Below, piece by piece: positions 26,388 to 34,747 of a stretch of DNA of 64,000 nt. The stretch spans positions 310,001-374,000 of the forward strand of contig JAEWSQ010000007.1 in assembly GCA_023398165.1 (NCBI GenBank), in the 5' to 3' direction. A program made the position numbers and the translations under genes. The DNA is from Spirochaetota bacterium. GTDB taxonomy: Bacteria; Spirochaetota; Spirochaetia; Treponematales; Treponemataceae. Position 1 is the stretch's first letter. Every line of letters starts with the position of its first letter. The notes below the pieces were generated by a model that saw nothing but the letters and a program-made list of their open reading frames with translations, made no database searches and was not told the origin of the DNA.

Positions 26388-27359
26388 ATGGAAAAAAAAG
26401 TTGCTCTTATTTTTAATCCCGTTGCCGGGAAAGGTCATGCGGAAAAGTTACTCCCGGTCATTAGAAAAAGCTTCGAAAATCTTGGTATACCGTATGAGCT
26501 TTTCCAGACAGAACGGGCCGGTCATGCGCAAAGTATAGCACAGGAGAACTGCAGCAAGTTTGATGTTATTGCAGTGGCAGGAGGGGACGGTACCTGTAAT
26601 GAAGCAATTAACGGCATCATGGCATATAGAAAAATTAGCGGCGGTTCGTGTCCCGGATTTGCGGTGATACCGGTTGGACGGGGAAACGATTTTTCATACG
26701 GAGCAGGAGTCCCGAAAGATGTGGCCGAGGCTTGTAGAATTATTGCAGATCAGACTACAAGAGCTCTTGATGTGGGCCGCATCACAGGCGGTTTTTTCCC
26801 GGAAGGTAAATACTTTGCAAACGGCATAGGCATCGGTTTTGATACCGTGGTCGGCCTTAACGCTGCCAAACATAAGAATCTTCATGGAGCGATGAGTTAT
26901 CTTGCCGGTGTTATTGACACTTTTAAGGTTTTTCATACTGCACCCAAAACCACAATTACCTATAATGGAAAGACTGAAGAATATGAGTTTAACCAGATAT
27001 CAATTTTAAATGGCAGACGTATGGGAGGACTGTTTTATATGGCTCCTGAATCCGACATATCAGACGGTAAACTTGATCTATGCATGACTGTTCAGCCGCT
27101 GACCCGGTTTCAAATGCTAAGGCTCATATTAAAATACTTCCGGGGGTCACAGATTTTTTCCCCGCTGATGAAGACTGCCCGCGCCTTTTCCTATGAGATT
27201 ACTTCTGCCCAGGGAGGGCTTGTCTGTCATGCAGACGGCGAAACGGTGTGTACTGACGGAACTCACTTATATATTGAGTGTGTTCCTTCCGCTTTACGGA
27301 TATTCACCAAACCCGGTCTTCCTGTACCTTTATCCGTAACGGCCAGGGCTGATGCATGA
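26388..27359 (+). CDS. YegS/DgkB-type lipid kinase
   Basis: Diacylglycerol kinase-like enzyme that phosphorylates membrane lipids with ATP. Starts at ATG 26388 (MEKKVALIFNPVAGKG), where the NPVAGKG loop lies at about 10-16; catalytic GGDGTCNEAINGI follows at about 64-76, then PVGRGNDF near 100. The length of 323 aa fits the family. It overlaps the acyltransferase gene by four bases, so both belong to one phospholipid-synthesis unit, one making a phosphorylated lipid and one acylating it. Confidence 0.92.
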   Translation: MEKKVALIFNPVAGKGHAEKLLPVIRKSFENLGIPYELFQTERAGHAQSIAQENCSKFDVIAVAGGDGTCNEAINGIMAYRKISGGSCPGFAVIPVGRGNDFSYGAGVPKDVAEACRIIADQTTRALDVGRITGGFFPEGKYFANGIGIGFDTVVGLNAAKHKNLHGAMSYLAGVIDTFKVFHTAPKTTITYNGKTEEYEFNQISILNGRRMGGLFYMAPESDISDGKLDLCMTVQPLTRFQMLRLILKYFRGSQIFSPLMKTARAFSYEITSAQGGLVCHADGETVCTDGTHLYIECVPSALRIFTKPGLPVPLSVTARADA

Positions 27360-28033
27360 TTAAAAGAGTGATCCATTTTATTGTAACCGGTTTTATTCAT
27401 GTAGTGCTCAATATTCTTTGCAGGGTGGATGCCTCCGAGCTTGTCAAACTGCCTGAAAAGGGCCCCTGTCTCCTTGTGACCAACCATGTCAATTTCCTGG
27501 AAGTTCCCCTTATTTACACCTGTGTTCAGCCGCGCGTCGTTCATTCACTTATTAAGATTGAAACCTGGAAAAATCCTTTACTGCGTTTTTTAGCGGGCAT
27601 CTGGCATGCAATACCAATAAAAAGGGGCGTATCGGATTTTTCCGCATTCAGTGCGGCGGAAAAGGTGTTTCAAAATAACGGAATCTTAATCATGGCGCCT
27701 GAAGGAACAAGAAGTAAAACAGGTATACTACAGCGCGGACATGCCGGTGCGGTGCTGCTTGCGGTGCATAATCATGTTCCTGTGTATCCTCTTGTGCATA
27801 CCGGCGGAGAAAAACTGTATGAAAATTTAAAGAAATTCAGGAGAACAAGGTTTACCTTCCACGTCGGAAGGCCGTTTTTCATAGATACCCGGGGTGAAAA
27901 ACTGGATTCGGCTCTTCGGGGAAAACTAACCGCTCAGCTTATGTGCCGTATCGCAGCCTTACTGCCTGAGGATAAAAGAGGTCACTATGCAGATGAGAAT
28001 TTGGAAAACACGCCGAATTTAATTAACGCATAG
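27356..28033 (+). CDS. 1-acylglycerol-3-phosphate acyltransferase-like (PlsC family)
   Basis: Membrane-associated acyltransferase, 225 aa, with an N-terminal hydrophobic segment (about 5-22). Motif I normally reads NHxxxxD; here it is N43-H44-V-N-F-L-E49, with Glu replacing the catalytic Asp. Motif III is intact as PEGTR (115-119). Glu may still act as the charge-relay partner, or the specificity may differ. It overlaps the lipid kinase gene and is followed 11 bases later by an RNA methylase gene. Confidence 0.87.
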   Translation: MIKRVIHFIVTGFIHVVLNILCRVDASELVKLPEKGPCLLVTNHVNFLEVPLIYTCVQPRVVHSLIKIETWKNPLLRFLAGIWHAIPIKRGVSDFSAFSAAEKVFQNNGILIMAPEGTRSKTGILQRGHAGAVLLAVHNHVPVYPLVHTGGEKLYENLKKFRRTRFTFHVGRPFFIDTRGEKLDSALRGKLTAQLMCRIAALLPEDKRGHYADENLENTPNLINA

Positions 28034-28044
28034 GCAGTTTTTGT

Positions 28045-29082
28045 ATGATAACGTATGCAGGCACCTTTGCCGCGGGATTTGAAAAAATTATTCCCTCTCT
28101 TTTGGAAGAAGAAGTTCCATCGGCGGTTATAAAAAATCTTGAATCAGCTCTTGTCATCTTTTCAACTGATATCATCCTCGAAGATACTGCTCTCCCTTTT
28201 TTGAATAATCTCTTTGTCTGTCTCGCTGTATGGAATACCAATAGCCTGTCTTTTTCGGGCATGAAAAATAACATACCGTATTCCTCATTGAAAAACATGC
28301 TTAAACCTTTCTTATACGGTAAAACGAGTTACCGCCTGCGGTTTTCAAAAGAAAACCAGTTCTGCTCTGTTGATAAAAATCTTGTAGCAAGTCTCGAAAA
28401 ATCTCTCAGCTCAGCAGCAGGGATTCCTCCCGACCGGCTTAATGCAAAAACAGAGATTCACTTTATTATACGGAGAGAAAATATCAGTTTTGCAGGACTT
28501 AAACTTACCGAAAAAACTTCAGCCGAGAAAATTTATGAAAAAGGGGAGCTCCGAGGCGAAATTGTGAGATTAATGTTACACATAGCAGAAATGGAAGATG
28601 AGTATGTCATCTGCGATCCCTTTGCAGGTTACGGTTCAATTCCCCGCCGGATTTCTCTTCTTAACCCCCTTGCCCATATATATATTAACGATATTGATAA
28701 TGAACTTGTTAAACGTCTTGAAAAAGAGTTTACAGATTCATCCCGTTTCACCATTTCCTCCTGCGATGCCTGTTCAATGCTCCATATACAAAAAAACACT
28801 GTAAATCTTATTGTAACTGATCCTCCGTGGGGTAGTTATGATGGTTCTTTATCCGGCAGCGGTCTTTTTCAGCTGTATAAAAATATGCTGACAGAATTCG
28901 ACCGTATTTTAACTGCGGAGGGGAGGGCTGTTATTCTTACCGGAGCCAAAAAGGAATTTGAAGAGGCTGTCGCAGCATCGTACTACTTTACACAAAGCAG
29001 TACGTATGAATCATTTAAAACAAATGTTTTAGTTAACGGAAAAAAGGCAGCGGTATACTATATAAAAAAGAACATCAGATGA
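28045..29082 (+). CDS. THUMP-like RNA methyltransferase (UPF0020/RNFMT group)
   Basis: 345 aa. The N-terminal half resembles a THUMP/ferredoxin-like RNA-binding region; the C-terminal half is a Rossmann methyltransferase with AdoMet motif DPFAGYGSIPRR (about 192-203), a motif II Asp in INDID, and catalytic DPPWG (259-263) in place of the more common NPPY. This motif set is typical of tRNA or rRNA N2-guanine methylases such as the Trm11/Trm14/RlmL group. The modified base cannot be chosen from sequence alone. No ribosome-binding site is evident, suggesting read-through from the lipid genes. Confidence 0.8.
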   Translation: MITYAGTFAAGFEKIIPSLLEEEVPSAVIKNLESALVIFSTDIILEDTALPFLNNLFVCLAVWNTNSLSFSGMKNNIPYSSLKNMLKPFLYGKTSYRLRFSKENQFCSVDKNLVASLEKSLSSAAGIPPDRLNAKTEIHFIIRRENISFAGLKLTEKTSAEKIYEKGELRGEIVRLMLHIAEMEDEYVICDPFAGYGSIPRRISLLNPLAHIYINDIDNELVKRLEKEFTDSSRFTISSCDACSMLHIQKNTVNLIVTDPPWGSYDGSLSGSGLFQLYKNMLTEFDRILTAEGRAVILTGAKKEFEEAVAASYYFTQSSTYESFKTNVLVNGKKAAVYYIKKNIR

Positions 29083-29115
29083 GAATAAAAGATTACCGTT
29101 ATTAATGAGGATGCT

Positions 29116-29144
29116 TTGTTGCAGTCCGGAATAATGTGTATTAT
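29116..29144 (+). promoter_or_regulatory. promoter of the MEMO-AMMECR1 gene
   Basis: TTGTTG (29116-29121), 17 bases, TATTAT (29139-29144). The start would be about 29151, giving a 28-base leader that contains CTGGAGG before the ATG at 29179. Confidence 0.55.
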
Positions 29145-29178
29145 ACTACCAAAAAGAAGAGTTCTGGAGGTAGTACCT

Positions 29179-30561
29179 ATGCCCATTTTAGGAACATGTA
29201 TGGTCCCTCATCCCCCGCTTATAGCGCTCTCCTCCGCCAAGGATAAACGGGAAAAAGTAAAAAAAACGATCGAAGCCTACCATAAGGAAGCGAAACGCAT
29301 ATCGCTTTTACAGCCTCAGACAATCATTGTAATTTCACCTCATGCGCCTCTGTATGCCGATTATTTTCATATTTCACCGGGTAAAACCGCTTACGGGGAT
29401 TTTTATCAGTTCGGGGATGAAACAACTGCCATGAGCTGTGTTTTTGATGAGGAATTTGTTAGGAATTTGGAAAATTTGTGCAAGGCTCAAAAATTTCCGG
29501 CAGGCACTCTTGGAGATAAAACAGCTACCCTCGATCACGGCACCATGGTTCCCTTATATTTTATTAATCAGTATTACACCGGCTATGAACTGGTCAGGAT
29601 AGGGCTTTCATCCCTTTCCTTTTATGAACACTATAAGCTCGGTCAGTATATTGCTCATACCGTTTCAATGCTCGGACGTTCTGCCTATATAGTAGCGAGC
29701 GGGGATCTTTCCCATAAACTGCTTCCCGAAGGACCGTATGGTTTTTCGGAAGACGGTCCTGTATATGATGAAAGAATTATGGAAGCAATGTCAAAAGCGG
29801 ATTTTCTTTCTTTGTTCGGTTTTTCCGAGGATTTCTGCGATTCCGCGGCCGAGTGCGGACACCGGTCGTTCTGCATCATGGCGGGTGTTCTTGACCGGAC
29901 GAGAGTAATTCCCGAAAAGCTGTCGTATGAAGGACCTTTCGGTGTGGGCTACGGCGTATGCGCTTTCTCTCCTATTGAGGAGGATGATTCGCGCAATTTT
30001 GCAGAACAGGCACTCGAAAACGAACGGCAGAAAGCTATGGATAGAAGGGCGAAAGAGGATGTGTTTGTCCAGCTGGCACGCCGGTCATTGGAGCACTATG
30101 TGAAGAACGGCAGTATTATGCCTGCGCCGGATGCTATTTCTTCCGAACTGCTTAATAAGGCCGGGGTATTTGTCTCGCTTAAAAAACACGGCGCATTGCG
30201 CGGCTGTATAGGCACCATCAGTCCGGTTCATGATTCGATCGCATTGGAAATAATCCACAATGCCGTAAGTTCTGCCTGCCATGATCACCGTTTTGATCCT
30301 GTGACAAAAGAAGAGCTTGATGATCTTGTGTACAGTGTCGATGTTCTGGGGCCTGTGGAAAAAGTGGAAAGTGAAGATGAATTGGATACTGTACAGTATG
30401 GAGTTATTGTAACTTCAGGAATGAAAAGAGGTCTGCTTCTGCCGAATCTCGAAGGCGTGGACACTGTGGAAAAGCAGATTGATATTGCACGGCGGAAAGC
30501 AGGAATAGGGCCGGGCGAGAAAATAAAACTCGAGCGTTTTGAAGTAATCAGACACAGCTGA
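29179..30561 (+). CDS. AmmeMemoRadiSam protein B-A fusion (MEMO plus AMMECR1)
   Basis: 460 aa from the ATG at 29179, with GGAGG eight bases upstream; the upstream in-frame stretch overlaps the promoter and is dropped. Residues 1-275 are a MEMO/LigB-type domain (PHPPLIAL, ISPHAPLY, TLDHGTMVPLYF, GDLSHKL, ECGHRSFCIMAG), and residues about 300-460 are AMMECR1 (GVFVSLKKHGALRGCIGTI, VYSVDVLGP). The partner radical SAM gene follows 71 bases later. The system's substrate remains unknown in bacteria; MEMO domains bind a metal in the extradiol-dioxygenase fold. Confidence 0.93.
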   Translation: MPILGTCMVPHPPLIALSSAKDKREKVKKTIEAYHKEAKRISLLQPQTIIVISPHAPLYADYFHISPGKTAYGDFYQFGDETTAMSCVFDEEFVRNLENLCKAQKFPAGTLGDKTATLDHGTMVPLYFINQYYTGYELVRIGLSSLSFYEHYKLGQYIAHTVSMLGRSAYIVASGDLSHKLLPEGPYGFSEDGPVYDERIMEAMSKADFLSLFGFSEDFCDSAAECGHRSFCIMAGVLDRTRVIPEKLSYEGPFGVGYGVCAFSPIEEDDSRNFAEQALENERQKAMDRRAKEDVFVQLARRSLEHYVKNGSIMPAPDAISSELLNKAGVFVSLKKHGALRGCIGTISPVHDSIALEIIHNAVSSACHDHRFDPVTKEELDDLVYSVDVLGPVEKVESEDELDTVQYGVIVTSGMKRGLLLPNLEGVDTVEKQIDIARRKAGIGPGEKIKLERFEVIRHS

Positions 30562-30632
30562 TATAGTTAGAAAAAAATTGCAGAAGGTAAAGTACCTGCT
30601 GCAGAATAAATGCAGTGCTGCAGGGAGAGAAG

Positions 30633-31460
30633 ATGAAAACAGAGTGCTTGGTTTGTCATCACCGCTGCGCCCTTGAGGAGGGACAAACGGGATTTTGCCG
30701 TGCGAGAAAAAATGAAGACGGCAAAATCATCTGCAGTAATTACAGTATGATTACCTCAATAGCTCTCGATCCGATTGAAAAAAAACCTTTACGAAAATAT
30801 CATCCCGGTTCAAAAATTCTTTCTGTAGGGAGCTGGGGTTGTAATATGATGTGCGAATTTTGTCAGAATTACAAAATATCAATGACGGACGGGGATCATG
30901 TACGCAGTGCTTTCATACCTTATGAAGAGCTTGTCCAGATAGCAGGAGACAGTAAAAGCGAAGGTAATATAGGCCTTGCGTTCACCTATAACGAGCCGCT
31001 TATCGGCTATGAATATCTGCTTGACTGCGCGCATGAGGCGCATAAAGAAGATTTAAAAATTATAGCGGTGACGAACGGCTGTTTTACAAAAGAAACCGCA
31101 GAAAAAGTTCTTCCCCATGTGGATGCCCTGAATATTGATTTAAAATCCTTTAATCCTGATTTTTATAGAAGAATGAAAGGGGATCTCGAAACGGTTAAGG
31201 AATTTATACGGTTTGCAAATACAACGAGTCATATAGAACTTACAACCTTGATTGTTAACGGACTCAATGATACAAAGGAAGAAATGGAAAAGCTTTCTTC
31301 CTGGGTGGCATCAGTGGATAAAACCATACCGCTTCATGTTTCAAGGTTTTTCCCCATGTGGAAAATGGCGGATGCAGAAGCAACTCCCGTGGAAAAAGTA
31401 TATGAATTAGCCCGTACTGCACGCAAATACCTTGAAACCGTATATACTGGAAACTGCTGA
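30633..31460 (+). CDS. amrS: AmmeMemoRadiSam system radical SAM enzyme
   Basis: 275 aa from the ATG at 30633, preceded by AGGGAGAG. The radical SAM cluster motif CxxxCxxC is C70-N-M-M-C74-E-F-C77, and N-terminal cysteines (CLVCHHRCALEEGQTGFC) recall pyruvate formate-lyase activases. It probably modifies a protein or small molecule together with the adjacent MEMO-AMMECR1 fusion. The deacetylase gene 33 bases downstream may be co-transcribed. Confidence 0.93.
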   Translation: MKTECLVCHHRCALEEGQTGFCRARKNEDGKIICSNYSMITSIALDPIEKKPLRKYHPGSKILSVGSWGCNMMCEFCQNYKISMTDGDHVRSAFIPYEELVQIAGDSKSEGNIGLAFTYNEPLIGYEYLLDCAHEAHKEDLKIIAVTNGCFTKETAEKVLPHVDALNIDLKSFNPDFYRRMKGDLETVKEFIRFANTTSHIELTTLIVNGLNDTKEEMEKLSSWVASVDKTIPLHVSRFFPMWKMADAEATPVEKVYELARTARKYLETVYTGNC

Positions 31461-31493
31461 AACAAGAAGCGATTTTTGCAAAAAGGATAAAAG

Positions 31494-32306
31494 ATGAACA
31501 GAATTTTGAGCTGTTTCCCGGAAGGAAAAACAAAGGCGCTGACACTGAGTTATGATGACGGAAAAATTGATGATCTTGATTTCATAAAACTTTTACATAA
31601 GTACGATATTCCATGCACATTCAATATCAACTCGGGGCTATTAGGAAAAGATGAGGGATGGGGAATGCATGTAAGCGAAACTGATATCAGCTCCGCGTAT
31701 GCTGGACACGAAGTAGCGGTTCACACGCTTAATCATCCAACGCTTCCCCGCTGTCCGAAAGAGACAATCATCAGTGAAATTTTGGAAGACAGGAAAAATC
31801 TTGAACGCCTTACCGGTAAAACGGTCCGCGGTATGGCATACCCGAACCGCGACGGGTGGACGGACGAGATAAAGAGCATGCTTCCGTTTCTCGGCATTGA
31901 CTACGCCCGTGTTACAGGCTGCTCGGGAGATTTTTTAATTCCAAAAGATTTTTACCAGTGGCAGTTTACCTGTGATCATTCTCATTCCCTATTGGAAAAA
32001 GCACAGGAATTTTTATTACTCTCTAAACCGCAGTATTTATATTTGCTGAGCGTGTACGGACACAGCTGGGACATTGTTAAAGATAACGCAATGGCAAAGT
32101 TTGAAGAGTTTCTGCATCTTGTTTCACATAACGCTGATATCTGGTATGCCTCGAATATCGAATTTGTCGACTACATGAACGCGCTTAAACGTCTCCGTTT
32201 TTCAGCGGATCTCAGTTTTGCAGAAAATCCTAATGCCCTGTCACTCTGGCTTAATGTTAATGGAAAGTCTGTTGAAATTAAGGGCGGGGAGAGGGTTTTG
32301 TACTAA
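31494..32306 (+). CDS. NodB-type polysaccharide deacetylase
   Basis: 270 aa, no signal peptide, so probably cytoplasmic. Motif 1 is TLSYDDGKIDDLDF with the metal/catalytic Asp pair (about 19-20), and motif 2 is VAVHTLNHPTLP with HxxxH (about 77-81). A likely later metal/acid region is VYGHSWDIV. Substrates of this family include N-acetylglucosamine polymers. It follows the AmmeMemoRadiSam genes by 33 bases with AAAGGATAAAAG before the start. The soluble location is unusual for a wall deacetylase. Confidence 0.87.
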   Translation: MNRILSCFPEGKTKALTLSYDDGKIDDLDFIKLLHKYDIPCTFNINSGLLGKDEGWGMHVSETDISSAYAGHEVAVHTLNHPTLPRCPKETIISEILEDRKNLERLTGKTVRGMAYPNRDGWTDEIKSMLPFLGIDYARVTGCSGDFLIPKDFYQWQFTCDHSHSLLEKAQEFLLLSKPQYLYLLSVYGHSWDIVKDNAMAKFEEFLHLVSHNADIWYASNIEFVDYMNALKRLRFSADLSFAENPNALSLWLNVNGKSVEIKGGERVLY

Positions 32307-32607
32307 GTAGTAGGTTGTACGGATAACGCAGCGCCTATACTGATTCTTTTAGTATATAGTTATGTAGAACACAGTATACACTACAATAGCTATTCACTCG
32401 AAATACAGACACGCAGACAATAGAGATAGTGTCAATGATTTCTTATCATAGAACGAACGTTCGTTCTATGATAACATGTACAACATTCCAGTACTACTCT
32501 CTTATCCTAAAATGTACACAGTAGAAATAAAATATAGAACAATTTATTAATCAGCGAAATCTTCGTCATCTGCGGATGATTTTTGAAAGTTTTACGGTTT
32601 ATTCTTC
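32307..32607. other. intergenic region before the DUF763 gene
   Basis: No gene is supported here. It holds the 32-base perfect palindrome listed separately, a short AT-rich partial dyad near 32352-32372, and the phrase TCATCTGCGGATGATTTTTG at about 32568 that resembles the R2-associated words near 41830. The DUF763 promoter closes it. Confidence 0.6.
32443..32474. repeat. 32-base perfect palindrome, shared core copy 1
   Basis: Perfectly self-complementary, centred between 32458 and 32459, with core TAGAACGAACGTTCGTTCTA. The same core occurs once more at 51603-51644 with different but again perfectly palindromic arms. The core resembles operators of TetR-type repressors; no such gene is adjacent. 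No T tract follows. Confidence 0.85.
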
Positions 32608-32636
32608 TTGAAATAAGTACTTTATGAATGTATAGT
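32608..32636 (+). promoter_or_regulatory. promoter predicting a leaderless DUF763 mRNA
   Basis: TTGAAA (32608-32613), 17 bases, TATAGT (32631-32636), then six bases to the ATG at 32643. Transcription would begin at the start codon. Confidence 0.6.
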
Positions 32637-32642
32637 ATCAGT

Positions 32643-33836
32643 ATGAAGCAAACGGGAAGGGCGGATCTTCCGCTCCACTCAGGAACAGTTCCAAAATGGC
32701 TTGCAGACCGGATGATGATGCTGGGAGCGCTTATTGTTGAATCTCTTATCATTAATTTCGGGCGCGATGAGGTGCTTGTACGCTTAAGCGATCCTCTATG
32801 GTTTCAGTCTTTCGGAGCCGTGATGGGAATGGACTGGCATTCATCGGGCATAACGACAAGTGTAATGTATGCCTTAAAGCGCGGCTTAAACCCGAGAGCT
32901 CATGAACTGGGTATCTGTGTGTGCGGAGGAAGGGGCAAGTACTCGAGAAAGACTCCCGATGAGCTTAAATATGTTTGTGGTAAGACCGGTTTAAACGGTG
33001 ATGAGCTTATAAGGGCAAGCAAACTGAGTGCTAAGGTCGATAACACGGCGGTTCAGGACGGATATCAGCTGTATCAGCATAATTTTGTTTTGTCCATTGA
33101 CGGAAGCTGGGCAGTAGTTCAGCAGGGAATGAATCCCGCCCAGAAAGCTGCACGCCGGTATCACTGGTGTTCAAAAAATCTCCGCTCTTTTACCGAAGAA
33201 CCTCATACTGCCGTTGTCGGTGAAAATAATGGTGAAATTCTTAATCTTACTTCAAAAGAAGCTTCCCCGCTACGAAGCCGTCTTGTCGATTTTGCACAGC
33301 AGGAACCATCGGTAATTCTTGGAGAAATTCAAAAGATGCAGAATACACTTCCGCTGCTTAATTCCCGAGATTGTGTTATGAGCTCACACCACGAAGTGAG
33401 AGAAGAAGATGTCGACACAAAACGGCTGGGCGCAGTCCTTGCATCGGCGTATGAAACACATATTGAGGATTTTGAATCTTTATTATTAACACCTGGACTT
33501 GGACCAAGAACCCTGCAGTCGTTAACTCTCGTAAGTGAAGTACTATACGGCACCCCCTCGCGTTTTACCGACCCTGCGCGTTTTTCATTTGCTCACGGGG
33601 GAAAAGACGGACACCCCTTCCCCGTACCTCTTACAATATATGATGAATCCATACGCGTACTTCAGGAAAGCATAGAAAAATCGAAACTCGGCTACACCGA
33701 TAAATCAGATTGTATAAAGCGTCTGCATACAACAGCACTTACCATCGAAAGAAACTGCAGTCCCGATGCCGACTTTGAAAAAGCACTCAAATTTGAAAGG
33801 GAACATTCGCGGGAGTGGGGCGGAAAAACAGTGTAA
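32643..33836 (+). CDS. DUF763 protein
   Basis: 397 aa starting MKQTGRADLPLHSGTVPKWL, the conserved beginning of DUF763 proteins, with further conserved blocks GMDWHSSGITTSVMYALKRG (about 62-81), CVCGGRGKYSRKTP, and VDNTAVQDGYQLYQHNFV. The family is widespread in archaea and anaerobic bacteria and has no assigned activity; links to DNA or RNA processing have been suggested but cannot be judged here. The stop directly abuts the convergent toxin gene. Five upstream in-frame codons overlap the promoter and are not used. Confidence 0.9.
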   Translation: MKQTGRADLPLHSGTVPKWLADRMMMLGALIVESLIINFGRDEVLVRLSDPLWFQSFGAVMGMDWHSSGITTSVMYALKRGLNPRAHELGICVCGGRGKYSRKTPDELKYVCGKTGLNGDELIRASKLSAKVDNTAVQDGYQLYQHNFVLSIDGSWAVVQQGMNPAQKAARRYHWCSKNLRSFTEEPHTAVVGENNGEILNLTSKEASPLRSRLVDFAQQEPSVILGEIQKMQNTLPLLNSRDCVMSSHHEVREEDVDTKRLGAVLASAYETHIEDFESLLLTPGLGPRTLQSLTLVSEVLYGTPSRFTDPARFSFAHGGKDGHPFPVPLTIYDESIRVLQESIEKSKLGYTDKSDCIKRLHTTALTIERNCSPDADFEKALKFEREHSREWGGKTV

Positions 33837-34148
33837 TTAATCAAATAAACCGATTTTTACATATTTTTTCATTAACTCATAAATATCTTTTTTATCATCG
33901 TCTTTTCTTATTCCAATAGCAGCAATAACTACAATAATTTCAGTTTCACAGACTTGATAAATAATCCTATAACGCTGACCAACCGATCTGATTGACCGGT
34001 AGTCTTTAAGATTTCCTTTCAGCTGCTTTCCGATTTCAAGGGGATTTTCTTTTAGTAATTCTATTTTATCAATAATCTGACTTTGCGACTTTTTATCCAG
34101 CTTTTTTAGAAACTCAGCTGCAATATTGGTAAGTTTTATTGAGTACAT
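33837..34148 (-). CDS. RelE/ParE-family toxin
   Basis: 103 aa. The family features are AAEFLKKLDKKSQSQIIDKI near the N-terminus, LKGNLKDYRSIRSVGQRYRI with the basic active-site residues (about 43-62), and IIYQVCETEIIVVIAAIGIRK. RelE-group members cut mRNA on the ribosome; ParE-group members block gyrase. The start overlaps the antitoxin stop by one base. The C-terminal tail is slightly longer than usual. It is the first gene encountered beside the Wadjet operon. Confidence 0.9.
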   Translation of the reverse strand: MYSIKLTNIAAEFLKKLDKKSQSQIIDKIELLKENPLEIGKQLKGNLKDYRSIRSVGQRYRIIYQVCETEIIVVIAAIGIRKDDDKKDIYELMKKYVKIGLFD

Positions 34149-34408
34149 TATATATTCTTCTTGAACTTTTCAAAATCTACGAGCCGATTCTCTTTTATTT
34201 GATTAATACCTGTTTGTAAGTCATGCATTAATTCTTTATCAGTTAGAATTTCTAATGTTTCTTGAATACTTTCATAGGTGTCCCATTTCATTAAGGCAAA
34301 AACTTCTCTGCCGTGATTAGTAATGGTTATTGTATCATCATATGCTATTTCATTTTCGAGAGATGTAATCCTTTTCCTTGCTTCTGTAATTGTCATCTCA
34401 GTTACCAT
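34148..34408 (-). CDS. Phd/YefM-family antitoxin
   Basis: 86 aa. The N-terminal DNA-binding half has the Phd/YefM pattern (MTITEARKRITSLENEI, TITNHGREVFALMKWDTYES), followed by a toxin-neutralising C-terminal helix. It starts at ATG 34408; a GGACGG ribosome-binding site lies a few bases upstream on the minus strand. Such antitoxins repress their own operon, and the promoter contains a fitting palindrome. Confidence 0.9.
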   Translation of the reverse strand: MVTEMTITEARKRITSLENEIAYDDTITITNHGREVFALMKWDTYESIQETLEILTDKELMHDLQTGINQIKENRLVDFEKFKKNI

Positions 34409-34428
34409 ACATCACCGTCCTTAGAAAT

Positions 34429-34457
34429 ATTGTACTGTAATCTGTACAGAAAGTCAA
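34429..34457 (-). promoter_or_regulatory. toxin-antitoxin promoter with spacer palindrome
   Basis: On the minus strand TTGACT (34452-34457), 17 bases, TACAAT (34429-34434). The palindrome TGTAC-N8-GTACA (34431-34448) occupies the spacer and -10 box, so antitoxin binding would block RNA polymerase directly. Confidence 0.65.
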
Positions 34458-34729
34458 TTTAAATATGTACAAAATAAGAAGCTCACGCAAAGATGCCACC
34501 ACTGATGCACACGACCGCTACGCGGACACAGATGTTAGGGTAGAGCAGGGAAGCAGGGAAGCAGGGGTTTAGTCACTAGTTAACACTCTTATAAATCATC
34601 AAGCTGATAAAATTTGAAAATTTCATAATTTCAAAAAAGTTATCTGTGTGTTCCGTGTCTGCGTTAGCAGTCCGTGGTATTCCTTCGGAATGTATGGGGC
34701 ACAGAGGCAAGTATCAGCGTTACGCCGGC
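34458..34729. other. non-coding stretch between toxin-antitoxin and Wadjet
   Basis: No gene is supported. It contains CACAGATGTTAGGGTAGAGC (34529-34548), nearly the same as CACAGATTATAGGGTAGAGC on the far side of the Wadjet operon (about 41642-41661), a tandem GGGAAGCAGGGAAGCAGGGG, and most of repeat R2 copy B. The Wadjet operon is thus flanked by related sequence on both sides. Confidence 0.6.
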
Positions 34730-34747
34730 TTACGCCTCATCTGTGGT
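34677..34747 (+). repeat. dispersed repeat R2, copy B, overlapping the jetD 3' end
   Basis: Includes the hairpin ATTCCTTCGGAAT (34679-34691), GTATGGGGCACAGAG, and CGTTACGCCGGCTTACGCCT. Its last 18 bases encode the final five codons and the stop of jetD on the opposite strand, so the repeat has set the jetD terminus. Confidence 0.7.

Noticed and set aside
34458..34729. Gene remnant beside the toxin-antitoxin pair
   Set aside because: All frames are short and broken; only repeat-type sequence is recognisable.
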